Assembly: GCA_902806215.1 (NCBI GenBank)
Contig: CADCVT010000222.1
Span: 1 to 6,371, forward strand
DNA: 6,371 nucleotides
Direction of reading: 5' to 3'
Source of the DNA: an uncultured Solirubrobacteraceae bacterium
Lineage (GTDB): Bacteria > Actinomycetota > Thermoleophilia > Solirubrobacterales > Solirubrobacteraceae
How positions within the stretch are numbered: the first letter of the stretch is position 1; every line of letters starts with the position of its first letter. A program made the position numbers and the translations under genes. Below are positions 1-5,203 of the stretch, one piece after another. Below the pieces are notes generated by a model, which was not told the DNA's origin, did not search any database, and saw only the letters and a program-made list of their open reading frames with translations.

Positions 1-917
1 GCGGTGGCATCGATGCCCTGGTGGCGATCGCCGACCTCGGCGAAGCGCGCGGGCATGGTGGCGACGGTGAAGTCCTCGGGCGCCACTTCGGCGAGCTCGT
101 CCCAGGTCACCGGCGCCGACACCGGCGCGCCGGGCTTCGGCCGGATGCTGTAGGCCGACGCGATCGTGCGGTCGCGCGCGTTCTGGTTGTAGTCGACGAA
201 GATGCGCTCGCCGCGCTCCTCCTTCCACCACTTGGTGGTGACCTCGCCGGGCAGCCGCCGCTCGAGCTCGCGCCCGAAGGCGATCGCCGCGTGGCGGACG
301 TCGGTGAAGCTCCACTTCGGCTCGATCCGCACGTAGATGTGCACGCCGCGGCCGCCCGAGGTCTTGGGGAACCCGACGTAGCCGAGGTCGTCGAGCAGCC
401 TGCGCGCCTCGGCGGCGACGCGCACCGCGTCGTCGAAGTCGGTGCCGGGCTGGGGGTCGAGGTCGATCCGCAGCTCGTCCGGGTGGTCGACGTCGACGCG
501 CCGGACCGGCCAGGGGTGGAAGGTGATCGTGCCCATCTGCGCGGCCCAGCCGACGACGGCGATCTCGGTCGGGCAGATCTCGTCGGCGTGCCTCCCGGAC
601 GGGAACGCGATGCGCGCCGTCTCGAGGTAGTCAGGAGCGCCCTTGGGCACGCGCTTCTGGTAGAACGCGTCGCCGCCTGAGCGCTCCCGGGTGGAGAGCA
701 CGATGCCCAGGTGGACGCCCTTCGGCCAGCGCTCGAGGGTCGTCGGCCGCTCGCGCAGCGCGCGCATGATGCCGTCCTCGACGGCCACGTAGTAGCGGAC
801 GACGTCGAGCTTCGTGAGCTCGGGCGTCCGCTCGGTCGCCGGGAAGATCACGCGCTCCCCGCTCGTGACGCGGAGATCGCGCCCGCCGGCGTCGATCGTC
901 GTCTCGGAGGAGGCCAT
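1..917 (-). CDS. ligD: LigD-type NHEJ polymerase/primase domain protein (3' end cut by window edge)
   Basis: Archaeo-eukaryotic-primase-like polymerase of bacterial non-homologous end joining. In this family the domain adds nucleotides, often ribonucleotides, at Ku-bound double-strand breaks before ligation. Translating the minus strand from the ATG at 917 gives 305 residues with no stop before the window edge. Family motifs seen: H134 and the segment leading to 'IDLDPQPG', with metal-binding D152 and D154; 'KTSGGRGVHIYV' around 185-196, with H193 in the nucleotide-binding SGGxGxH motif; and 'IFVDYNQNARDRT' at 239-251, with D242 as the third catalytic aspartate. These residues account for essentially the whole polymerase domain (usually about 300 aa). 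Whether a ligase or phosphoesterase domain follows cannot be seen, so it may be a stand-alone polymerase, as known in mycobacteria, or the N-terminal part of a multidomain LigD. No Ku gene is in the window. The gene is divergent from the small gene at 957. No Shine-Dalgarno is obvious upstream; a TACAAC sequence ends 8 nt before the ATG, so the mRNA may be leaderless. Confidence 0.93.
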   Translation of the reverse strand, partial: MASSETTIDAGGRDLRVTSGERVIFPATERTPELTKLDVVRYYVAVEDGIMRALRERPTTLERWPKGVHLGIVLSTRERSGGDAFYQKRVPKGAPDYLETARIAFPSGRHADEICPTEIAVVGWAAQMGTITFHPWPVRRVDVDHPDELRIDLDPQPGTDFDDAVRVAAEARRLLDDLGYVGFPKTSGGRGVHIYVRIEPKWSFTDVRHAAIAFGRELERRLPGEVTTKWWKEERGERIFVDYNQNARDRTIASAYSIRPKPGAPVSAPVTWDELAEVAPEDFTVATMPARFAEVGDRHQGIDAT

Positions 918-956
918 GCCCCGGAGTTGTACTGGGGCGGTGTCGAGGTTGGGATC

Positions 957-1511
957 GTGGGCCCCGACGGTGCTGTCACTGTTCGGCCGGTGCTGCGGAT
1001 CGCGAACTGGCGCAAGCGCCTGGCGAAGTGCGAGGACAACCGCCTTCGCCCGGGTGAGCAGGTCGTCGCCACGCTCGTCCTCCAGGTACGGGGGGCGGTG
1101 ACGCGGTCAGCGCTTCTCGCCGGAGCCGGTGGTGCCGCGCGCGCAGTCGCCGGGCGCTCGACGGTCGTGGTTAGCACCGCTGACGTCCGCCGCGCCGGAG
1201 GCCGCCCCGGCCGGTATCGCACGGACGGCCTCGCGGGCCGGCTCCCCATCAAGCCCCTGCTGCTCGTGCTCACCGACCACGACCGCGTCCTGGCGTTCTC
1301 ATGGGTCCCGGTCGCGTTGACGCTGACCTACGAGGCCGAGTTCCGCGCTCAGCAGATCGCGTCGATCGAGGTGCACCGGGGGTTCTTCGCACGCAGTGCC
1401 GTTGTGCGGTTCAACGATGGCTCGGAGCTTCCGTTCGACCTGCCACGCGGGCACGAGCGAAAGCCGTTCCTCTCCCGCTTTCAGGGCGACCGGCTCGTCG
1501 ATCCCGCCTGA
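957..1511 (+). CDS. hypothetical protein with C-terminal PH-like region
   Basis: Function unknown; 184 aa from the chosen GTG. Residues 16-46 ('ANWRKRLAKCEDNRLRPGEQ...') look like the N-terminal element of small actinobacterial proteins whose C-terminal half resembles a bacterial PH-like fold. Residues 52-67 are rich in Ala and Gly. Residues 99-184 follow the order expected of that fold: 'LLLVLTDHDRVLAF' (102-115), an alternating beta region, 'IASIEVHRG' (134-142), 'VVRFNDGSELPFDLPR' (149-164), and a closing helix 'FLSRFQGDRL' (171-180). There is no signal peptide or convincing membrane helix, so the protein is probably cytosolic. The frame has no ATG after 711, and anything before 917 would overlap ligD. 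GTG 957 is preferred because GAGG (945-948) lies 8 nt before it; GTG 990 is the alternative. It is divergent from ligD and convergent with the GH gene. The reading frame is well supported, the family only by resemblance. Confidence 0.72.
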   Translation: MGPDGAVTVRPVLRIANWRKRLAKCEDNRLRPGEQVVATLVLQVRGAVTRSALLAGAGGAARAVAGRSTVVVSTADVRRAGGRPGRYRTDGLAGRLPIKPLLLVLTDHDRVLAFSWVPVALTLTYEAEFRAQQIASIEVHRGFFARSAVVRFNDGSELPFDLPRGHERKPFLSRFQGDRLVDPA

Positions 1512-1519
1512 CCGGCGGC

Positions 1520-1546
1520 CGCTGACCGACGGCGGCGACGTCAGCG
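1520..1546. terminator. possible bidirectional terminator between convergent genes
   Basis: CGCTGAC (1520-1526) and GTCAGCG (1540-1546) are perfect inverted arms around a 13-nt loop. They sit between the stop of the PH-like gene (1511) and the stop of the GH gene (1541-1543, inside the right arm). There is no T-tract on either side. Position supports a terminator, but a 7-bp arm with a long loop may arise by chance in GC-rich DNA. Confidence 0.3.
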
Positions 1547-2587
1547 CTTGAAGCGCGCGATCTGGCGTTGGAGCGTGTCGTACGCCGGGCGCGCGGTTCC
1601 GTTGCGGCGCACGATGCCGGAGTCGAAGCGTCCCGCGCAGTCGTCGCTCGTGAAGTTGTAGACGTAGAGGCGGCGGACGTCCGCGCGGAAACGGCGGGTC
1701 AGCGTGAACATGAAGTCGACGGCCTGGGCCTGGCGGCGCTCGGCCGGGGCGGGATCCGACGGGTCGCACGGGAACGACTTGCCGAACTTCGCGACGCCGC
1801 CGGTCTCGGTGAGCCAGAACCGGGCGCCGGGGTTCTGCGCCTTGACCGTGTCGATGATCAGCCGGGTGCCGCTGTCACGGCGGCGGTTCGTGTCGGAGTA
1901 GTTGTGGATGCCGACGAACCTCGCGAGCGACCGGCGCTTGCCGAGCGCCTTGTAGAAGCGGGTGATGTACCGGTCGACGCCGCGCTGGTCGAGGACGTCG
2001 AGCGAGAGGATCGTGCAGCGCCGGCAGAGCTTGCGCAGCGCGAGGAAGTACTCGGCCGCGCGGCGCGGGTTGTCCCACGTCGGCTGAGACGCGTGGTTGG
2101 CCTCGTTCATCGCGCCCCACGTGCGGACGCCGAGCGGGCGGTAGCGGGCGATGAGCGCGCCGACCTTCTCCTTGTACCGCGGGACCGACGGCAGCTCGGC
2201 CTGCTTGAGGTTCGTCAGGTCGCTCGAGGAGATGTGCATGAGGACCTGCTGCTTGAGCGCGACCGCCCGGTTGACCCAGGCGTCGGCGAGAGCGAGCTCG
2301 CCGGGCCGGTCGATCATGTCCCACTTGATGAAGTACCGGACCTTCTTGACGCCGAGCGCCTGGAAGAGCGGATTGTCGAACATGCCGACGCTCTGGTCGC
2401 CGATGCCGACCGCGACGTCGATGCCGCCGTTGCGGGCCGCCGAGGGCGCGGGGGCGGGGGCGCTTGCCGCACCGGGCGCGGGCGCGACTGTCGCCGGAGC
2501 GTCCTCCGCCGGCGCCTCGAGTTGAGCGACGGCGGCCGCGGGCAGGACGAGGCAGATGAGCAGAGCGAGCGCGAGTGTCCGCGGCAT
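1541..2587 (-). CDS. secreted clan GH-A-like glycoside hydrolase
   Basis: Predicted exported TIM-barrel glycosidase, 348 aa. Residues 1-21 form a Sec signal peptide (hydrophobic core LALALLICLVLPAAAVA, likely cut after AVA at 21). Residues 22-52 are an Ala/Pro/Glu linker, and the catalytic domain follows from about 54. 'TWGAMNEANH' (156-165) matches the Asn-Glu motif at the end of barrel strand 4, making E162 the likely acid/base. 'FWLTETGG' (257-264) matches the strand-7 nucleophile motif, with E261. 'VGIHNYSD' (225-232) supplies the His/Tyr seen near the active site in this clan. Both catalytic residues are present, so an active retaining beta-glycosidase is expected. The substrate is unknown; the closest feel is GH39/GH5-like, but the family is not certain. 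Cysteines at 188, 191, 274 and 317 could form disulfides outside the cell. ATG 2587 is chosen because the signal peptide begins there; AGGA lies only 3 nt upstream, and an in-frame GTG at 2602 is possible. The leader carries a long inverted repeat. Confidence 0.88.
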   Translation of the reverse strand: MPRTLALALLICLVLPAAAVAQLEAPAEDAPATVAPAPGAASAPAPAPSAARNGGIDVAVGIGDQSVGMFDNPLFQALGVKKVRYFIKWDMIDRPGELALADAWVNRAVALKQQVLMHISSSDLTNLKQAELPSVPRYKEKVGALIARYRPLGVRTWGAMNEANHASQPTWDNPRRAAEYFLALRKLCRRCTILSLDVLDQRGVDRYITRFYKALGKRRSLARFVGIHNYSDTNRRRDSGTRLIIDTVKAQNPGARFWLTETGGVAKFGKSFPCDPSDPAPAERRQAQAVDFMFTLTRRFRADVRRLYVYNFTSDDCAGRFDSGIVRRNGTARPAYDTLQRQIARFKR

Positions 2588-2615
2588 TCGTCCTGGGTTC
2601 ACGACGCGCACGGCG

Positions 2616-2652
2616 GATCCTGCCGCCGACGTCCGAACGCGGCGACAGGATC
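2616..2652 (-). promoter_or_regulatory. 12-bp inverted repeat in the GH gene leader / divergent intergenic region
   Basis: Arms 2616-2627 and 2641-2652 pair at 11 of 12 positions in DNA around a 13-nt spacer; one more G-C pair (2628/2640) can close inside. In RNA made from the minus strand, the single mismatch becomes a U-G wobble (position 2645 with 2623), giving an uninterrupted 12-13 bp stem. In plus-strand RNA it would be a C/A mismatch. The element ends 28 nt upstream of the GH ATG and 81 nt before the divergent gene's ATG. It could be a leader hairpin (attenuator or stability element) or a dimeric operator serving both genes. Confidence 0.45.
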
Positions 2653-2732
2653 GGGTCCGTGTCTGGTCCAGAAGACGAAGCAGGGCGGCCGCCTGCCGCG
2701 GTCGCCGAACCGGGTTGGCGCGTGAGCGGCAC

Positions 2733-3071
2733 ATGAGCATCCTCCGGCGCGTGTTCGGAGGTCGCACTCGTGAGCGCCCGGAGCCGAACCCGGACGACAT
2801 CGCGCGCGTGGACGTCGCGCGGATGGTGGCCACGGCTCGCGCGCGCGGCGACGAGCGGACGGAACCGGAGGTGGTCGCCGCGCTCATGCTCGGCGCCGAC
2901 CTGACCGCCGACCGGCACCGGGATCCGGACATGCAAGTCCGTGGTGCGGCGGCGTTCGAGGCGTGCCGCCGATGGTTGGTCGATCGCGTGGGGGAGGACG
3001 AGGCGGCCCGATTGCTGACGGAGTCGAAGGGGCCGGTCGACGAGCGCGGCCGAGCGTCGCGCCCGCGCTGA
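2733..3071 (+). CDS. small hypothetical protein, soluble and charged
   Basis: Not recognised; 112 aa. It starts with a short amphipathic basic stretch 'MSILRRVFGGRTRERPE', then a mainly helical, highly charged body. 'DDIARVDVARMVATARARGD' (21-40), 'PEVVAALMLGADLTADR' (44-60) and 'AAAFEACRRWLVDRVGEDEAARLLTESKG' (71-99) alternate hydrophobic and charged residues as packed helices do. The C-terminus is Arg-rich and probably disordered. There is no signal peptide, membrane segment or obvious catalytic motif. The frame is open upstream to 2556, but that part reads as Arg/Ser-rich out-of-frame sequence and overlaps the GH leader and signal peptide, so ATG 2733 is used. No good Shine-Dalgarno precedes it. 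It is divergent from the GH gene and lies 70 bp before the next plus-strand gene, with which it could be co-transcribed, although that gene has its own -10-like element. Confidence 0.62.
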   Translation: MSILRRVFGGRTRERPEPNPDDIARVDVARMVATARARGDERTEPEVVAALMLGADLTADRHRDPDMQVRGAAAFEACRRWLVDRVGEDEAARLLTESKGPVDERGRASRPR

Positions 3072-3128
3072 CCCCGCGCGCTCTGACGGCTTTGTCGTTC
3101 TAGGACAGTTCCTGACCTCGGTCGCGCG

Positions 3129-3141
3129 TAGCGTCGCGGTC
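3129..3141 (+). promoter_or_regulatory. -10-like TAGCGT element just before ATG (leaderless start)
   Basis: TAGCGT (3129-3134) fits the TANNNT form of an actinobacterial -10 box and ends 7 nt before the ATG at 3142, which would put the transcription start at or next to the start codon. No Shine-Dalgarno is present. The same GTAGCGTCGCG sequence precedes the PKD gene at 5191-5201. No clear -35 is seen at the usual distance. Confidence 0.45.
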
Positions 3142-3582
3142 ATGAGCGCACACGACTTCGACTTCCTGTTCGCCGGCCCGTGGCACGTGGAGAACCGGCG
3201 GCTCGCCGGGGGGACGTGGGAGCGCTTCGGTGCGCGATCCGACGTGAGACGCGTGGCGGGCGGACACCTCGACGAGCTCTCGATCCCGGAGTTCCCGGGC
3301 GGCGCGATCGAGGCGTTCACGGTGCGGCTGTACGAGCCGGAGGCGGACCTCTGGCGCATCTGGTGGTCCTCCTCGGCTAGGCCGGGTCACCTCGACCCGC
3401 CGATGGTCGGGCGCTTCGTCGACGGCATCGGCGTCTTCGAGGGCGACGACGTCGAGCCCGGCGTCCGGCTTCGCTTCACCTGGGACTCGCAAGCACCGCG
3501 GTGGGAGCAGGCGCGCTCGCGCGACGGCGGCGCGACATGGACGACGGACTGGACGATGGACCTGACGCGGCTGCAGGGCTAG
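3142..3582 (+). CDS. DUF1579-like small beta-barrel protein
   Basis: 146 aa, predicted all-beta, lipocalin-like cytosolic protein of a family widespread in soil bacteria and often annotated DUF1579-like; its ligand or role is not established. The diagnostic pattern is present: 'DFDFLFAGPWHVENRRLAG' (5-23), Trp26-Glu27, 'GHLDEL' (41-46), 'VRLYEPEADLWRIWW' (61-75), 'LDPPMVGRFVDGIGVFEGDD' (84-103), 'VRLRFTW' (108-114), 'RWEQARSRDGGATWTTDWTMDLTR' (120-143). The conserved tryptophans and the repeated strand-turn-strand layout agree with a one-domain barrel of normal length. There is no signal peptide. The start is set by the ATG at 3142, which follows the TAGCGT element. The stop codon TAG overlaps the stop of the convergent lipoprotein gene. 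I am sure of the gene, and moderately sure of the family name. Confidence 0.87.
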   Translation: MSAHDFDFLFAGPWHVENRRLAGGTWERFGARSDVRRVAGGHLDELSIPEFPGGAIEAFTVRLYEPEADLWRIWWSSSARPGHLDPPMVGRFVDGIGVFEGDDVEPGVRLRFTWDSQAPRWEQARSRDGGATWTTDWTMDLTRLQG

Positions 3583-4121
3583 CGCGGAACCAGCCCGGCG
3601 GCGCCCAGCTCCCAGGTCTTCGCGCGCATCCGCGCGGCGACCGGGTTGTGCTTGTCCAGGAAGACCTGGAGGTGGGGCTTGGCGAGGTCCTGAAGCTCGT
3701 CGTGGGCGCTGTCCACGAGGTTGTCGGTGCTCTGACCGCACTCGCCGGTCTGTGGGTCGTCCTCGCGCTCGGACCAGACGAGCAGGCGCCTGTTCGCCTC
3801 GGCGATCAGGCGCAGCCCCTCGTCGAGCTCGCTTCGCACGCGCCTGTAGTCCTTCGGCACCCGCAGTCGCGCCAGCCGGGCGCGGGCCGCGGCGATCCGC
3901 CGCGGCGAGTCACGCAGCCGCGATCGCGCGCGCCCCGGCAGCGTCGTGCACTCCGCCGTAGGAATGCGAACGTCGATCACCGGGCCGCGCAGCAAGGCGT
4001 CGAATTCGCCCACGAGCCTGCGTTGATCCGCATTCGGCGATTGCTCTGCTCGGCGCGTCGCGTCCGAGCCGCAGCCGCCGAGAAGGAGCAGCATCGCTGC
4101 GGCGACGATGAGCACCAGCAC
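3579..4121 (-). CDS. predicted lipoprotein, unknown function
   Basis: 180 aa, exported and lipid-anchored. The N-terminus is hydrophobic (LVLIVAAAMLLLLGGC), with lipobox L14-G15-G16-C17, followed by a Gly/Ser/Asp/Ala start of the mature part. Residues 36-45 and 68-118 read as charged helices ('PRRIAAARARLARLRVPKDY', then 'RRVRSELDEGLRLIAEANRR'), and 134-170 as another helical segment. Cys58 and Cys128 could form a disulfide in the mature protein. The translation starts at GTG 4121. It lacks the usual positively charged residue before the hydrophobic core; the two codons before it (CTG CGA) would add Arg, but the first of these would be a rare CTG start, and a stop lies just upstream (4129-4131), so the start is close to 4121 in any case. 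TTGAAT ends 7 nt before the GTG, consistent with a leaderless transcript. The family resembles actinobacterial hypothetical lipoproteins; no function is assigned. Its stop overlaps that of the DUF1579-like gene. Confidence 0.82.
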   Translation of the reverse strand: MLVLIVAAAMLLLLGGCGSDATRRAEQSPNADQRRLVGEFDALLRGPVIDVRIPTAECTTLPGRARSRLRDSPRRIAAARARLARLRVPKDYRRVRSELDEGLRLIAEANRRLLVWSEREDDPQTGECGQSTDNLVDSAHDELQDLAKPHLQVFLDKHNPVAARMRAKTWELGAAGLVPR

Positions 4122-4152
4122 TCGCAGGATTCAACCGCACTCCGTCCGCCGC

Positions 4153-4176
4153 GAACGCGCGGAGCGGCGCGGGTTC
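4153..4176. promoter_or_regulatory. imperfect palindrome in divergent promoter region
   Basis: GAAC-g-CGCG (4153-4161) and CGCG-g-GTTC (4168-4176) are symmetric at 8 of 9 positions around a 6-nt centre. It lies in the 59-bp region between the divergent lipoprotein gene (4121) and the secreted gene (4181), ending 4 nt before the ATG. It could be an operator for one or both genes, or an RNA hairpin that hides the start. Because it is GC-rich, chance cannot be excluded. Confidence 0.3.
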
Positions 4177-4180
4177 CCTG

Positions 4181-5053
4181 ATGGGTCGTCACACTCGCCG
4201 CGTGCGCGCCGTGGTCCTGCTCGTCCTCGCCTTCTGCGTCGCGGTCCCCGCGACCGCCGGCGCGCAGGTGCCGGCGGGGGCGACGTTCGGCGGCGGGGCG
4301 ATCGCGATGCCGGGCCGGACGGTCGGCCAGGCGGGCGACCGAGAGGTGGCGCTCCGGACGTCCGCGGACGGACGTTCGGCGCAGGTGCGGGCGCTGGGGA
4401 TCGTGCGGTGCGGCGGCGGGCTGGCGGCGCCTGGGGGGATCGGGAAGGTGTCGATCGGCCCGGACGGCGCTTTCGCCACTCGGCTTCGCCAGCGGTCCGG
4501 GCGCCGCACGTTCCGCGTCGACATCGCGGGTGTGATCGCGGGCCCGCGCGCGACCGGGACGATGACGGCGACCATCCTGCGGCCGGGCCGAAGCGCGTGC
4601 CGCCGGACGGGAACGTGGCGGGCGATCGTGCCGCCGGATTTCCCGTCGGAGGGCGACGACACGTCGTCGACGTGGGCGGGCGTCGTCAAGCAGGGCGCAG
4701 CGGCGCTGCCGCTCGGCGTGATGCTCCGGACCGGCATCGGCCCGCGGGACCTGACGCGCGTCCTCATCGGCATGCGAATCCGCTGCCGCCGCGCGGCGCC
4801 GTTCTACATAACGCACTTCACGCGAACCCAGCCCGACCCGATCGGGGAGTTCGAGATCGCCGAGCGCTTCACGCAGCGCTACGCGCGCACGACCGAGCGC
4901 GTGACGGCGACCGTCACGGGCTTCGCGGTCTCGGTCGGCTACACGGGAACCGCGCGCTACCGCTCGATCCTGCGCTCGCGCCGCACCGGCCGGGTCGTCG
5001 ATCGCTGCGACAGCGGGGCCGTGACCTACGCGGCCGCGCCCGCCGACGCGTAG
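4181..5053 (+). CDS. secreted protein with two related Cys-framed modules
   Basis: 290 aa, exported, function unknown. A Sec signal peptide is clear: basic MGRHTRRVRA, hydrophobic VVLLVLAFCVAVPATA, likely cut after AGA at 28. The mature part appears to contain two copies of the same beta-rich module. Module 1 runs from about 68 to 148: C77, 'IGPDGAFATRL' (92-102), 'FRVDIAGVIAGPRATGTMTATI' (111-132), C140 and 'TGTWRA' (143-148). Module 2 runs from about 194 to 286: C202, 'IGEFEIAERF' (221-230), 'VTATVTGFAVSVGYTGTARYRS' (241-262), C276 and 'SGAVTYAA' (278-285). Each module is opened and closed by one Cys, suggesting one disulfide each. Similar single modules, ending in C..G...W.A, occur in many secreted hypothetical proteins of Solirubrobacterales-type bacteria. 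There is no membrane anchor, so the protein is probably released or held in the envelope. ATG 4181 gives the best signal peptide; no Shine-Dalgarno is near, and GTG 4202 is a weaker alternative. Confidence 0.82.
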   Translation: MGRHTRRVRAVVLLVLAFCVAVPATAGAQVPAGATFGGGAIAMPGRTVGQAGDREVALRTSADGRSAQVRALGIVRCGGGLAAPGGIGKVSIGPDGAFATRLRQRSGRRTFRVDIAGVIAGPRATGTMTATILRPGRSACRRTGTWRAIVPPDFPSEGDDTSSTWAGVVKQGAAALPLGVMLRTGIGPRDLTRVLIGMRIRCRRAAPFYITHFTRTQPDPIGEFEIAERFTQRYARTTERVTATVTGFAVSVGYTGTARYRSILRSRRTGRVVDRCDSGAVTYAAAPADA

Positions 5054-5203
5054 GTTCGGAACCCGAAGCCCTTCGCATCCTGCTCGCCCTGTTCGATGTC
5101 CTGTCCGAGCAGGTCGCGCTCGACGAGTCAGCCGTCTGCACCATCCGTTGACGTCGCGCCGGAAACTCGAGCGGGCGTGCCGCGATCCCTGTAGCGTCGC
5201 GCC
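5054..5203. other. intergenic region with coding-like remnant and inverted repeat
   Basis: 150 bp between two secreted-protein genes. A plus-strand frame running past the stop of the upstream gene to a TGA at 5149-5151 has coding-like composition but no ATG, GTG or TTG. CCTGCTCG (5079-5086) and CGAGCAGG (5106-5113) form a perfect 8-bp inverted repeat with a 19-nt loop; it may help end transcription of the upstream gene but has no T-tract. The -10-like element of the next gene is at the right end. Confidence 0.3.
5192..5203 (+). promoter_or_regulatory. -10-like TAGCGT element just before ATG (leaderless start)
   Basis: TAGCGT (5192-5197) ends 6 nt before the ATG at 5204, inside the sequence GTAGCGTCGCG that also precedes the DUF1579-like gene. 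There is no Shine-Dalgarno. A TTGACG at 5148-5153 is too far upstream (38 nt) to be its -35. The repeated arrangement is the main support. Confidence 0.45.

Noticed and set aside
21..680. Long plus-strand frame opposite ligD
   Set aside because: It is the mirror of a well-conserved polymerase with all catalytic motifs on the minus strand; its translation is low-complexity Ala/Arg/Val/Asp.
1545..1557. GCGCTT-G-AAGCGC symmetric sequence at the GH gene 3' end
   Set aside because: The one-base centre cannot make a hairpin loop and it lies within the last codons of the gene (Leu-free Lys/Arg-coding repeats of GCG type), so chance is likely.
2690..2699. GGCGGCCGCC-type palindrome before the small hypothetical gene
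   Set aside because: A self-complementary GC-only decamer is expected by chance at this base composition and has no extension on the flanks.
1568..2725. Plus-strand frame opposite the GH gene
   Set aside because: The minus strand has signal peptide, NEAN and TETGG motifs; the plus translation shows no fold-like pattern.
4108..5040. Plus-strand frame overlapping the two-module secreted gene in another phase
   Set aside because: Arg-rich out-of-frame reading; only the tail after 5041 looks coding-like and is reported separately.
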